64,000 nt of DNA from Motiliproteus sp965230185 (GTDB taxonomy: Bacteria; Pseudomonadota; Gammaproteobacteria; Pseudomonadales; Balneatricaceae), in NCBI GenBank assembly GCA_965230185.1, contig OZ245995.1:5270001-5334000 (forward strand). Direction: 5' to 3'. This document shows positions 1 to 8,465 of this stretch, piece after piece. The notes beneath the pieces are model-generated. The model was not told where the DNA came from and ran no database searches. It worked only from the letters and a program-made list of their open reading frames with translations. Position numbers and translations under genes: made by a program. The number at the start of each line of letters is the position of its first letter. Position 1 is the first letter of the stretch.

Positions 1-882
1 GCGCTCGCGGACCTGGCGGCGCAGGATCAGCACGCCACCGAACAGCAATACCGCCCCCAGCGAGGTACCGACCAGCAGCATAATGATCCACTCCGGCACG
101 CGAGTCTGCTCGCCATTGCTGTACCACTTGTCCAGCAGCCGGTAGTAGACGGAGTTGTTGTCGGCCTTCAGCTGTCTGATCTGCCGGTCCAGCCCCTTCA
201 GAAAATCACCGTTACTGCCTTCCAGAACCGCGTAGTGCACCTCCCTGGAACAGCAGATAATGGGGCTGCGGTGGATGCTGTATTCGGCCTCCAGCAGGTT
301 GCCGTTGGTACGGGAGGTGATACCGGCGTCGGCCAGCCCGGCTTCCACCTGAGCCAGCACTTCGGCGTAGCTGTCGACTTCGATCAGTTTTACCGGCACT
401 TCGAACCGCTGCAGCAGTGACTGGAAACTGAGGGTATAGATATCCTGCCTGAGCCCGACCACCCGCCGGTCTCTGAGATCGAGGATCGACTGGATACGGC
501 GGTCCTGTACATAGACCTGCCCCCAGTTGATAAAGACCGGCTCGGTGGTGAAGTCGTAGAGCCGATCCCGCTCCGTGCTGTAGGCCATGCCGGCGATCAT
601 ATCGATGGTGCCGCCCTTCAGCTGATCAATCAGCCCCGGCCAGGTGTCTCTGACGTATTGCAGCTCCCAGCCTTCCACTTCGGCGACCTGCTCCAGCACG
701 TCGATATAGAAACCTCTGACCCGACCGTCATCGTCGAAAAAAACACTGGGATAATTCTGATAGATACCGACCCTGAGGGGATCCTCAGCGGCGGCGGACA
801 GACTGACAAACAGCATCAGCAGCAACGCCGGCAATACGCCGATTCGGCAAGGCTTGTAGATCGTCTTATTCAACAGCTGCAT
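1..882 (-). CDS. Periplasmic solute-binding (SBP_bac_3) sensor protein, N-terminal part cut by the window edge
   Basis: The reading frame is open from an ATG at 882 to the window edge, giving 294 visible residues. An N-terminal signal peptide (basic start, then a Leu/Val/Ala core ending in SLSAAAE) is followed by a family-3 solute-binding domain at about residues 35-255. Typical pieces are LRVGIYQNYPSVFF near its start and a GGTIDMIAGMAYS segment. A single membrane helix then spans about residues 266-288 and a basic RRQVRER turn enters the cytoplasm. A secreted binding domain joined to a membrane helix is the input half of a sensor protein, so the missing part is probably a histidine kinase or a GGDEF/EAL module; the output domain is not visible. 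The gene diverges from the Ada-AlkA gene. Confidence 0.85.
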   Translation of the reverse strand, partial: MQLLNKTIYKPCRIGVLPALLLMLFVSLSAAAEDPLRVGIYQNYPSVFFDDDGRVRGFYIDVLEQVAEVEGWELQYVRDTWPGLIDQLKGGTIDMIAGMAYSTERDRLYDFTTEPVFINWGQVYVQDRRIQSILDLRDRRVVGLRQDIYTLSFQSLLQRFEVPVKLIEVDSYAEVLAQVEAGLADAGITSRTNGNLLEAEYSIHRSPIICCSREVHYAVLEGSNGDFLKGLDRQIRQLKADNNSVYYRLLDKWYSNGEQTRVPEWIIMLLVGTSLGAVLLFGGVLILRRQVRER

Positions 883-1149
883 CCATTCTGTTGCAGATGA
901 ACATCATTCAGTCACTGATGCTGCTGGATGCCGCCGCAGTCGGACGGGACAGACCGAGAATATTCACTGTAAACTGCAAAAACGATGATAGTACGTGGAG
1001 AGTTCGGGTGACCCCGCACCTGTTGTTGCTACGATGGCGATTTGTTCCCCTTCCGTCAAGGCGACCTTTCGCCAATATAGCGCCGGTTCGCGAATACCAT
1101 GTCCGAAGCTGGCGAGTAATGCCTGCCGGTACCGTCGTATAGTAGCGCT

Positions 1150-2601
1150 ATGAATATCAGCCACGAACACTGTTACCGGGCACTCAGGACCCACGATGCC
1201 CGTTTCGACGGCCACTTTTTTGTGGCGGTTTCCTCCACCGGCATCTACTGCCGCCCGGTCTGCGCGGTGCGCACACCACGCCCGGAGAACTGCCACTTCT
1301 ATATCAGCGCCGCCGCCGCGGAATCGGCCGGTTACCGTCCCTGTATGCGCTGTCGGCCGGAGCTGGCCCCCGGCAACGCCAGCGTCGACGCCACCCGCCG
1401 GCTCGCCCGGGTGGCCGCCGAACTGATCGACGAAGGCGCTCTCAACGATCAGTCACTGCCGGCCCTGGCGGAGCAGCTGGGGGTATCGGACCGGCACCTG
1501 CGCCGCAGCTTTAAGGAGCAGTACGGTGTTGCCCCTCATCAGTACGCTCAGACCCGACGTCTGCTGCTGGCCAAACAGCTGCTGACCGATACCCGGCTGA
1601 CGGTCACCGAAGTGGCGATGAACAGCGGCTTCTCCAGCCTGCGGCGTTTTAACGCGCTGTTTAAGGAGTGCTACCGGATGACGCCTTCGGCACTGCGTAA
1701 AATGCGCAAAAACAGCACGCCAGGGCAATCCGAGCAGCTGCAGCTGAGCCTGAGCTATCGACAGCCTTTCGACTGGCAGCGGCTGATCGGCTTTCTGTCG
1801 AAGCGCACCATCGCCGGCGTCGAGTCCGTCACCGACAACAGCTACCACCGGACTCTGCGCCTGCAGCAGGGCGATCGGACCCTGAGCGGCTGGCTGTCGG
1901 TCTCGGAAAGCGAAACCCCCGGCAGATTGCTGCTGCAACTGCCCTCGGCGCTGGCGCCGGCACTGCCGGTGATCCTGACCCGGATTCGTCGGCTGTTTGA
2001 TCTGGACTGCAATCCGGAACCCATCGCTCAGCAGCTGGGCAGTCTCGCCGAAGCCCGCCCCGGCCTGCGATTGCCGGGGGCCTTCGACGGCTTCGAGATG
2101 GCGATCCGGGCGATCGTCGGTCAGCAGGTCACCGTCAAGGCGGCCCACACCCTGGCGGGACGGCTGGCGGAACGCTTCGGCCTGCCGCTGGACACCCCGG
2201 CGAAAGCTCTGAACCGGACCTTTCCCGATGCCGCCCGACTGAGCGAGGCCAGCATCGACGACATTGCCAGCCTCGGTATCGTCAGCAGCCGGGCCCGGGC
2301 CATTATCGCCCTGGCGCGGGCGGTGGCCGACGGAGAACTCAATCTCAATCACTGCAGCGATATCGACCACAGCATCGAGCAGCTGCAGGCCCTGCCCGGC
2401 ATCGGCCCCTGGACCGCCCAGTACATCGCCATGCGGGCTCTGAGCTGGCCCGACGCCTTCCCCGCCAGCGATCTGGGTCTGATCAGGGCGATGGGACTGA
2501 AGCAGCCGAAGCAGTTACAGGAGCAGGCGGAGGCCTGGCGCCCCTGGCGGGCCTATGCGGTCATCCATCTGTGGACACAACTGAGCGAGGGACAATCATG
2601 A
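1150..2601 (+). CDS. Ada-AlkA fusion: methyl-phosphotriester-sensing AraC-type regulator joined to 3-methyladenine DNA glycosylase
   Basis: 483 aa. Residues 1-75 are the Ada zinc domain, with the four metal cysteines at 34, 38, 65 and 68 (Cys34 aligns with the methyl acceptor Cys38 of E. coli Ada). Residues about 85-185 are an AraC-type double helix-turn-helix. Residues about 200-290 resemble the AlkA N-terminal domain. Residues about 295-483 are a helix-hairpin-helix glycosylase with LPGIGPWTAQYIAMRAL and the catalytic aspartate in FPASDLGLIRAMG. The protein should sense methylated phosphates, activate adaptive-response genes and excise alkylated purines. Its stop overlaps the ogt start (ATGA), so the two repair genes are translationally coupled. 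The fused architecture is known in several proteobacteria. No clear Ada box was found upstream. Confidence 0.93.
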   Translation: MNISHEHCYRALRTHDARFDGHFFVAVSSTGIYCRPVCAVRTPRPENCHFYISAAAAESAGYRPCMRCRPELAPGNASVDATRRLARVAAELIDEGALNDQSLPALAEQLGVSDRHLRRSFKEQYGVAPHQYAQTRRLLLAKQLLTDTRLTVTEVAMNSGFSSLRRFNALFKECYRMTPSALRKMRKNSTPGQSEQLQLSLSYRQPFDWQRLIGFLSKRTIAGVESVTDNSYHRTLRLQQGDRTLSGWLSVSESETPGRLLLQLPSALAPALPVILTRIRRLFDLDCNPEPIAQQLGSLAEARPGLRLPGAFDGFEMAIRAIVGQQVTVKAAHTLAGRLAERFGLPLDTPAKALNRTFPDAARLSEASIDDIASLGIVSSRARAIIALARAVADGELNLNHCSDIDHSIEQLQALPGIGPWTAQYIAMRALSWPDAFPASDLGLIRAMGLKQPKQLQEQAEAWRPWRAYAVIHLWTQLSEGQS

Positions 2602-3080
2602 TTCACTGGACAAAGCGGCAATGCGCACTGGGGACACTGCTGATGGTCGCCGACCAGCAAAAACTCTGCGGCCTCTATCTGGAAGGTCAGAAGTATCAGC
2701 CGGATGTGAAAGAAAGCTGGCAGCACAGTCCTGAGCTGGCGCTGTTTGAGCGGACCTGCGAGCAGCTCGGTGAATATCTGGACAACCGGCGCCGGCACTT
2801 CGATCTGCCGCTGGCCCCGCAAGGTACCCCGTTTCAGCAGCAGGTCTGGAGCGCGCTGCAGCAGATCCCTTACGGCGAGACCCGCCAGTACGGCCAGCTG
2901 GCCCGGACCCTGGGTAAAGCCAGCGCCACCCGAGCGGTCGCCGCCGCCATCGGCCGCAACCCGCTGCTGATTGTTATCCCCTGCCACCGGGTCGTCGGCG
3001 CCAACGGCTCGCTGACCGGTTTTGCCGCCGGAGTGGAGCGCAAGGCGCAACTGCTGAAACTGGAAGGAACCCTCGGGTAA
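2598..3080 (+). CDS. ogt: Methylated-DNA-[protein]-cysteine S-methyltransferase
   Basis: 160 aa when started at the ATG overlapping the preceding stop; an upstream GTG at 2571 is also in frame but lies inside the previous gene. The active-site motif IPCHRVV lies at about residues 130-136, followed by the usual GFAAGVERKAQLLKLEG tail. The enzyme takes methyl groups from O6-methylguanine or O4-methylthymine onto the cysteine in a suicide reaction. It lacks the regulatory domains of Ada, which are supplied by the fusion protein upstream. The two genes form a compact alkylation-repair operon. No convincing intrinsic terminator follows. Confidence 0.93.
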   Translation: MIHWTKRQCALGTLLMVADQQKLCGLYLEGQKYQPDVKESWQHSPELALFERTCEQLGEYLDNRRRHFDLPLAPQGTPFQQQVWSALQQIPYGETRQYGQLARTLGKASATRAVAAAIGRNPLLIVIPCHRVVGANGSLTGFAAGVERKAQLLKLEGTLG

Positions 3081-3471
3081 TTCCGCCCGAGGTCCGGCCC
3101 CGGCTTCAGCAGCCTCCGGGCCATCGAATCAGCGGTATAAATCTCGCCTCCGAACCCCGAGTTCATCACCGGGCCCGGCGCCGGAACCGCTGCTCAGAAC
3201 CGCTTCTGAAAGGCCCTGCAGAACGATCCCGGAAACAAGTGCCTGATATTATTGTCTGAATTCGATAGGATTCTGATCTTCCCTGTTGTCCACCCGGTTA
3301 TCCGGTGTCTCAATAGCGAAGCGTGCCGTCCCGACAACAAACCTTCTATTATTAACAGACGCTCCCGTGGTTAAGGATTGACTGTTCGGGGATTGTCGGA
3401 TACCAGAAGTTCAGTCGCTGTTGCAAGCCCGGCTCCTCACTGGCGATGGAGTCGAGCGGAGAAGTCAATCG
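3081..3471. other. Intergenic region between ogt and a diguanylate cyclase gene
   Basis: 391 bases without a supported gene. The right half is more A/T-rich and includes a TTGACT box at about 3378-3383, but the -10 candidate behind it (GATACC) sits at a poor spacing of about 15, so no promoter is called. A TTG at 3421 is in frame with the next gene. No terminator or repeat is evident. Confidence 0.5.
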
Positions 3472-4434
3472 ATGTTACACCCTGATCGGTGGTTGCTGGA
3501 TAATCAGGATTCGCTTGTTCCACTGAGCAAATGGCAAAGGACTGTCGATATCATGGCCCGGGTCTTTGCCGCCCCGGCGGGCTTTATTGTTCAGCACACC
3601 CCCGCCGGTTACCAGGTGGTGATCGCCAGCCAGCAGGTGGACAATCCCTACTCTGCCGGTGGTGTGATACCGCCGGACACCAATATCTTCTGTAAGAAGG
3701 TGGTGGAAACCCACAGCAGCCTCTATGTTCGTAACGCACCCGAAGACCGCCTCTGGGATGACAACCCGGAGGTGGCCAACGACGGCTTCCGCTCCTACCT
3801 GGGACTACCGATATTCTGGCCCGACGGCACTCCCTTCGGCACCATCTGTGTCATGGACTTCGACCGGACCGATTATCAGCAGGAGTTTGTGGCGCTGATG
3901 AACGAGCTGCGGGATCTGGTACAGGCCGATCTGGAACTGATCAGTCAGTATCAGCTGATCTGCGAATTCGCCATCACCGACGAATTGACCGGACTGCTGA
4001 ACCGGCGGGGGTTTAATCTCGTCACCGGCCAGCGTATCAGCCTCGCCCGGCGAACCGAAACCCGCCTGGGGATGCTGTTTATCGACCTCGACGGACTCAA
4101 GAAGATCAATGACATTCACGGCCACGATGCCGGCGACCGGGCGCTGATATGTCTGGCCGATGCCATCCGCGCCACCGTACGGGAGAGCGATATCGCAGCC
4201 CGACTGGGCGGCGATGAGTTTGTACTGGTGGTGGGTGTAAAAAACCGTGGCGAACTGAAAGAGGTGGAACGTCGCATCTCCGCCGGCTATGACTGCAACG
4301 GGGCTGACTTCAGTATCGGTGCGGTGCTGATGGACGATTACCACAAGCCGGTGGAATACTGGGTCAACCGGGCGGACAAGGTCATGTACCGGAACAAACG
4401 TCGTAAGCACAACGGCACTTCAGAGACATCCTGA
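3472..4434 (+). CDS. GAF-GGDEF diguanylate cyclase (cytoplasmic)
   Basis: 320 aa from the ATG at 3472, which has a GGAG element about ten bases upstream; an in-frame TTG at 3421 would add 17 residues. Residues about 20-155 form a GAF sensor domain (YLGLPIFWPDGTPFGTICVMD). Residues about 165-310 are a GGDEF cyclase domain. The ITDELTGLLNRRGF entry motif and the GGDEF signature are intact, and an RESD inhibitory site sits five residues before the signature, so an active, product-inhibited c-di-GMP synthase is expected. There are no membrane segments; the protein is cytosolic and the GAF ligand is unknown. The gene stands alone on this strand. Confidence 0.9.
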   Translation: MLHPDRWLLDNQDSLVPLSKWQRTVDIMARVFAAPAGFIVQHTPAGYQVVIASQQVDNPYSAGGVIPPDTNIFCKKVVETHSSLYVRNAPEDRLWDDNPEVANDGFRSYLGLPIFWPDGTPFGTICVMDFDRTDYQQEFVALMNELRDLVQADLELISQYQLICEFAITDELTGLLNRRGFNLVTGQRISLARRTETRLGMLFIDLDGLKKINDIHGHDAGDRALICLADAIRATVRESDIAARLGGDEFVLVVGVKNRGELKEVERRISAGYDCNGADFSIGAVLMDDYHKPVEYWVNRADKVMYRNKRRKHNGTSETS

Positions 4435-4449
4435 GCGCTCCCTCGCCGG

Positions 4450-4650
4450 TCAGGCATAAATATCGAGATGGGAAATCCGCTTCTCCTGCTTATCCCTCGA
4501 TAGCGTCCACAGCCGCCGGGAAGCAGCAAATTCCAGCGCGTCATCAACAGCGACGATTTCGTCCGGACCTGCTCCTTCCTGGCTGCCGGCCGCCTGCCGA
4601 CAGATATCCACAAGCTGGCGCTGATGCTGTTGATGATTGAGCTGCAGCAC
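4450..4650 (-). CDS. Unrecognised small protein, possibly a truncated reading of a longer gene
   Basis: 66 aa from a GTG at 4650, ending in KRISHLDIYA. Codon use is G/C-rich in third positions like the neighbours, and the frame stays open upstream to 4738. There is no good ribosome site in front of the GTG. A well-placed GGGGA-ATG does lie in the same frame at 4749-4747, but a TGA follows three codons later (4740-4738). The gene may therefore start at a rare codon, may carry a nonsense mutation, or may be a decayed gene. I do not recognise the family. It is convergent with the cyclase gene and sits 15 bases past its stop. Confidence 0.4.
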   Translation of the reverse strand: MLQLNHQQHQRQLVDICRQAAGSQEGAGPDEIVAVDDALEFAASRRLWTLSRDKQEKRISHLDIYA

Positions 4651-4815
4651 CCCACTGCGGGCACTCTGGTTCAGAACAGGCCCGGCAACCGGTTGCCCCC
4701 TGTTCGCCAGACGGTCCGGAGCCGTAATCCGACCGATTCAGTCAGCCATCGAAAATCCCCATCGGGGATCGATATTATTCATCATTGCTTAATCAGTAAC
4801 TTTCGATCAACTGGC

Positions 4816-4860
4816 TATACTTATCCGTCACCTCTCACCGATTCACTGCAAAGGAGGTGA
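4816..4860 (+). promoter_or_regulatory. Probable -10 box and very strong ribosome-binding site for the 63-aa gene
   Basis: TATACT at 4816-4821 is a good -10 hexamer, without a clear -35 at 17 bases. A full anti-SD match (AAGGAGGTGA, 4851-4860) stands five bases before the ATG at 4866. A short hairpin (ATCCCC/GGGGAT) lies just upstream at 4755-4769. Confidence 0.45.
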
Positions 4861-4865
4861 CTGCA

Positions 4866-5057
4866 ATGAAGCCGATGTACCGCAAGAGTATCCCCAAACC
4901 CCAGCCCGCCCGTGAGACTCACGAATCCATCCGCACCCAGACAGAAGCCTTTCTGAGACGGGGAGGAAGAGTCCAGGTCGTCCCCCAGGGATTTACCGGC
5001 ATCACCGAGATAGCCGGCCCCGCCCAGAGACACAGGCACCTCAGATTTCCGCGCTGA
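4866..5057 (+). CDS. Small basic protein of unknown function (63 aa)
   Basis: The ATG at 4866 follows an almost perfect Shine-Dalgarno sequence, a strong sign that the gene is real and well translated. The protein is rich in Arg, Lys, Gln and Pro, with a central amphipathic stretch (ESIRTQTEAFLRRGGRVQVV) that ends in a VPQGFTG turn. It has no signal peptide, cysteine pair or membrane segment, so it is presumably cytosolic and may bind nucleic acid or protein. Similar short proteins with an FLxxGGxVQxVPxG core may occur in related genomes, but I cannot name a family. It is convergent with the lytic transglycosylase gene. Confidence 0.6.
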   Translation: MKPMYRKSIPKPQPARETHESIRTQTEAFLRRGGRVQVVPQGFTGITEIAGPAQRHRHLRFPR

Positions 5058-5178
5058 AAGCAGAATCGGCTGTTACCAGCCCTGCAGCACCTCTCTGAAT
5101 ATCATCGCCGTCAGCCCGCGTGCACGGTCGCGCCTGATCGGGAGTTCCGAGCGGGTCCAGGCAGCAGCGCAAGGATTA

Positions 5179-6171
5179 TTAACGGCTGATCGGCATGATA
5201 CGGGACGGTCTGACAACCTGCTCCACCAGCGGGTGGCTGTTCCGGCCGTAGAATCGCAGCACTTTGCGGACATACTGCCGGGTCTCGTTATAGGGCGGAA
5301 TGCCACGGTACTTCTCGACGGCGCCTTCACCGGCATTGTAGCCGGCCAGGGCCAGCCGCAGATCGCCGAGGAAGTAGGCTAACAACCAGCGAAGATAGGC
5401 CATGCCGCCATGAAGGTTCTGAATCGGGTGGGTGCTGTCGCGAACCCCGAAGCGGGCGGCGGTGGCCGGAATCAACTGCATCAACCCCCAGGCGTCCTTA
5501 GGGGAGCGGGCCCGGGGATTGAAGTTCGACTCGACCCGGATCATCGCCAGAACCAGCTCCGATTCCAGTCCGTATTCCGGCGCCAGTCGCCGTACCCAGG
5601 ACTCGATCTGCCGGACGCTGGGATCCCCGGCCGCCGCTACCCCGCCAATGCCCTCGGCCCAGCTGGTGATGGAGTCACCATAGATCGGGGAGCCGCCTTC
5701 GACCAGCACCGCAGGGATCACCGCCAGCGCATATTCATCGTAGCGACTGTCCCAGGTACATCTGGGATCCCTTCCTCTGGGCGGGAAATTAAGAAAGGCG
5801 AGAAACCGCCGAGCTTCGCTACTGCCTTCGGCGGCGGCTACCCGTAACCAGGCACCCGCCAGCTCCCGGTCCTGAGGCGAGCCGACGCCATTGGCGTACA
5901 TCCAGGCCAGACGAAGCTGGGCCGGCGTGTAACCCAGTCGCGCTGCGGCACAGTAGAGCTGGCGGGCCCGGCCGTAGTCATGATGACCCCAGCGGGCCTT
6001 CTCGTAACCGGTAGCCATCTCCATCAGCTCGCCGGGATCGGGTTCTGCCAGCAGTCTGCTCCAGTCCAGGGCCGGCGGCTCTTCGCCCCGGGCTGCGGTA
6101 GCCGTCGGCAGCAGCGTCAACGCAAGCAGCTGAGTCATCAGCACCAGTACCACCGCCGTTCTCTGCTTCAT
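5179..6171 (-). CDS. Sel1-repeat lytic transglycosylase (SLT domain), exported
   Basis: 330 aa. A signal peptide (residues 1-27) precedes two Sel1/TPR-like repeats (about 60-125). An SLT domain fills about 185-305, with catalytic Glu214 in AMIRVESNFNPR and the conserved GLMQLIPATA and AGYNAGEGAV segments. It should cleave peptidoglycan glycan strands in the periplasm. It is the last gene of the minus-strand ExbB/ExbD/TPR operon, 66 bases after the AgmX-like gene, with a GGAG ribosome site. This suggests it opens the cell wall for the envelope complex encoded upstream, which is an inference. No terminator is visible after the stop at 5179. Confidence 0.9.
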   Translation of the reverse strand: MKQRTAVVLVLMTQLLALTLLPTATAARGEEPPALDWSRLLAEPDPGELMEMATGYEKARWGHHDYGRARQLYCAAARLGYTPAQLRLAWMYANGVGSPQDRELAGAWLRVAAAEGSSEARRFLAFLNFPPRGRDPRCTWDSRYDEYALAVIPAVLVEGGSPIYGDSITSWAEGIGGVAAAGDPSVRQIESWVRRLAPEYGLESELVLAMIRVESNFNPRARSPKDAWGLMQLIPATAARFGVRDSTHPIQNLHGGMAYLRWLLAYFLGDLRLALAGYNAGEGAVEKYRGIPPYNETRQYVRKVLRFYGRNSHPLVEQVVRPSRIMPISR

Positions 6172-6237
6172 GGTTCTGCTCCATTGCCTGCTGCCAGTAC
6201 AGGCCGTTCATGCCTCCGCCACGGATCAGCTCTGTTT

Positions 6238-7428
6238 TCAGACCGGGAAAAACTCAATCGGCACCTTCGTGGTCACCGTCGGTACCCCCGGTTTCGAACC
6301 GAAGTCGATACGCTTAATCAGCAGGATCAGCTTCTGCTCCAGGGATTCGGCCTTCAGCTCACTGTAGACGACCCGGCTGCGGGTAACCTGGCCGGCGGGA
6401 GCAATGGTAATACTGACCACCACCTTGCCCCTCAGGCTCGGGTTTTTCCTCAGCTCGCGATTGTATATCCGGTAGATCGCTCGCTTATTGCGGTTAAGAA
6501 TCTCCTGAATCTCATCTTCACTGCGCGCTTTGCGCAGCATTCCGGCGGTTGCCAGAGGGGAGCCACCGGTGCCCGTTATCAGACCGGGCCCGGTACCGCT
6601 GATCGCCTCATCTCCCGGAACGGAAGCACCGGTCAGCTGCTTCAGGCTCGGTCCGTCACCGCTGAGACCGCCGCTGCCTCGGGTCACCCCGGATACCAGG
6701 CGCTGCGGCTCCGTTGCCGCCAGCTCGCCGCCTCCCTGAACAGCTCCCCCTTCCCGATCGGGTGCGATTGTCGGTGCTGAATGACGCAGTTCAGCCAATG
6801 AGTCGCTGAGGGCCAGCACGCCGTAGTGGGAGACTCTGCTCTGATCCGGTTGCTGAGGGGATGTAACCCGCTCGTTACCCTCCCCCGCCGTTCCGCTCGG
6901 TCCGGATGGAACGGCATTCGTTCTGGCGACGGCTCTGGCGGGGACTGATGGCTTTTTCTTCGCGGATGACAGTTGTTTCGTTGATGGCTCTGGTGCCAGC
7001 GAAGGCTCTTTTTCAACAACCGGCTTATCGGTGAGCAACGGCTGCTTTGAAGGCTGAGGCGCAGTTGCAGTTACGGTTTCGGGTGGAGGTGCAACAGCGA
7101 CGGTCGATGAGGAGGGCCGGGAAGGGGCAGCAGGGGCGCCGGATTCGGTCCGGGCCGGAGATCGTGCCTCAGGCTTCGAAGCCTGTGGCGGGGCTCGGCG
7201 AGGCCTGGCGTCACTGCCGGTCGGTCGGGGAATGGTTTCGGTGATAATACGAGCAAAGCGTGGTGGCTCGGGCGTTTCCTCCTGCTCGATCTGCGGCAGC
7301 TCCATATACGGAATAATCAGAGCGAGCAGCAGAAAGGACAGCACCGTAGCTGTCAGAACCTGGCGGAAGCGGCGCTCCTCTTCCGGCGAACCGACCCAGG
7401 GCAGCGCGGGCTGCAGATACAGCGACAT
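6238..7428 (-). CDS. AgmX/PglI-type TonB-like energy transducer
   Basis: 396 aa. One membrane helix (about residues 26-42, VLTATVLSFLLLALIIPYME) follows a short cytoplasmic N-terminus. A long Pro/Ser/Ala-rich, low-complexity periplasmic linker (about 50-290) leads to a folded C-terminal domain (about 305-396) with VVVSITIAPAGQVTRSRVVYS and a V..KVPIEFFPV ending. This layout matches AgmX/PglI C-terminal domain proteins, relatives of TonB. It should transmit force from the ExbB-ExbD motor to periplasmic or outer-membrane partners. Its ATG overlaps the preceding ExbD stop (TAATG), indicating tight coupling. It lacks the zinc-finger and FHA cytoplasmic domains reported for some Myxococcus relatives. 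Confidence 0.85.
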   Translation of the reverse strand: MSLYLQPALPWVGSPEEERRFRQVLTATVLSFLLLALIIPYMELPQIEQEETPEPPRFARIITETIPRPTGSDARPRRAPPQASKPEARSPARTESGAPAAPSRPSSSTVAVAPPPETVTATAPQPSKQPLLTDKPVVEKEPSLAPEPSTKQLSSAKKKPSVPARAVARTNAVPSGPSGTAGEGNERVTSPQQPDQSRVSHYGVLALSDSLAELRHSAPTIAPDREGGAVQGGGELAATEPQRLVSGVTRGSGGLSGDGPSLKQLTGASVPGDEAISGTGPGLITGTGGSPLATAGMLRKARSEDEIQEILNRNKRAIYRIYNRELRKNPSLRGKVVVSITIAPAGQVTRSRVVYSELKAESLEQKLILLIKRIDFGSKPGVPTVTTKVPIEFFPV

Positions 7429-7943
7429 TACAGCGACTCCGACCGTGCCGATCGCTGAAGCACCGACAGCGAGATTCGCTGATAGCCGACCTGGCTACTG
7501 GTCAGCATCACTTTCCTGAGCAACCGGAATGGAATGGATTTATCGCCCATGATCGTCACTTCCCCGTCCGGGCTACCGGCATCGCCGCTATCGGCAGCAC
7601 TGTCGGAGCGCGCCCTCAGCAGGGCATGGCGGAGCCCACTGATCTGGTTCTTCGATGACCTCAGACTGGCCCGGGTATCCGCCACCGCTTCCCCTGCCAC
7701 CAGAATATGATCCGGAGTCACCGTTATCACCAGGGTGTCCCGCGGCAGCTGTCGGGCAAGCGATTCCGGCAGGCTCACCGCCTGCTGATCTTCGACGGTT
7801 GTAAAATCCGAGAAATGGGCCAGAAAGAAAAACACCAGAATGGTGAAGACATCCATCAGCGCCACCAGGTTGAGCTGGAAGCGCCCTCCGCCCCGGCGCT
7901 GGCGACTCCGGACCGGGCGTCCGGAAGATCCGGTGGCCTTCAT
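7428..7943 (-). CDS. ExbD/TolR-family stator protein with intact membrane aspartate
   Basis: 171 aa. A basic N-terminus (RSRQRRGGGR) precedes the single membrane helix LNLVALMDVFTILVFFFLA, with the conserved proton-handling aspartate at residue 31. The periplasmic part is longer than in classical ExbD and includes a Ser/Asp/Gly-rich insert around residues 110-128. It ends in an ExbD-like segment (ITIMGDKSIPF-like: VTIMGDKSIPFRLLRKVM). It should pair with the ExbB-type channel encoded two genes upstream. The start overlaps the stop of the other ExbD gene (ATGA). The neighbouring paralogue lacks the aspartate, so this subunit probably carries the proton-motive function. Confidence 0.9.
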   Translation of the reverse strand: MKATGSSGRPVRSRQRRGGGRFQLNLVALMDVFTILVFFFLAHFSDFTTVEDQQAVSLPESLARQLPRDTLVITVTPDHILVAGEAVADTRASLRSSKNQISGLRHALLRARSDSAADSGDAGSPDGEVTIMGDKSIPFRLLRKVMLTSSQVGYQRISLSVLQRSARSESL

Positions 7944-8452
7944 TGTGCCTTACCTGCGGATCTGTCGGCGGCCACTTCACCCAGCGCCAGACTCGGGAAC
8001 ATCGGCTCGCGTACCAGCTCACCCTCTTCCCGGTACTGTCGGATTCTGACAGTATCCATCACCTGTACCAGCACATCGTAAGAGACCTGAGGCTCAAACA
8101 GCAGGATTGCCTCGGTACTGCCTGGAAAGCGCTGCTTGAGATCGGCCACCACTCCCGCCAGTGCCCGCCAGTCCTCACCATCCCCGGTTCTGTTAATGAC
8201 GAGCGGACTTTGCCGGCCCTGATAGTCCACGTTGACGGTACCGCTGCGCACCACCACCTGCAGCTCCAACGGGTCGGAGACCGCCGATGGGCTCCGGCCG
8301 TCAGCCGACGCCTGCAGCTCCAGGATGGTCATGCCGGAGAAAACCGCTGAGATAAGCAGAAAAGGGATCAGAATCACCAGCAGGCTGAGAAAAGCGGTCA
8401 CATCCACCGTCGGCGGTTCCCGTCTGTTTCTGGCCTGCCGATACATTCTCAT
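7940..8452 (-). CDS. ExbD/TolR-family protein lacking the canonical membrane aspartate
   Basis: 170 aa. The N-terminal helix VDVTAFLSLLVILIPFLLIS aligns with the ExbD/TolR transmembrane segment. At the position of the conserved aspartate it has Ser23; the only acidic residue nearby is Asp17, at the start of the helix. The periplasmic domain (about 45-155) has ExbD features, including a V-x-Y-D-V-L-V-x-V-M-D segment. A structural or regulatory stator partner of the intact ExbD is likely. Two unlike ExbD/TolR subunits beside one ExbB are also found in the Myxococcus AglRQS motor. The start is 13 bases after the ExbB stop. Confidence 0.88.
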   Translation of the reverse strand: MRMYRQARNRREPPTVDVTAFLSLLVILIPFLLISAVFSGMTILELQASADGRSPSAVSDPLELQVVVRSGTVNVDYQGRQSPLVINRTGDGEDWRALAGVVADLKQRFPGSTEAILLFEPQVSYDVLVQVMDTVRIRQYREEGELVREPMFPSLALGEVAADRSAGKAQ

Positions 8453-8465
8453 CGGTTGTTACCCT

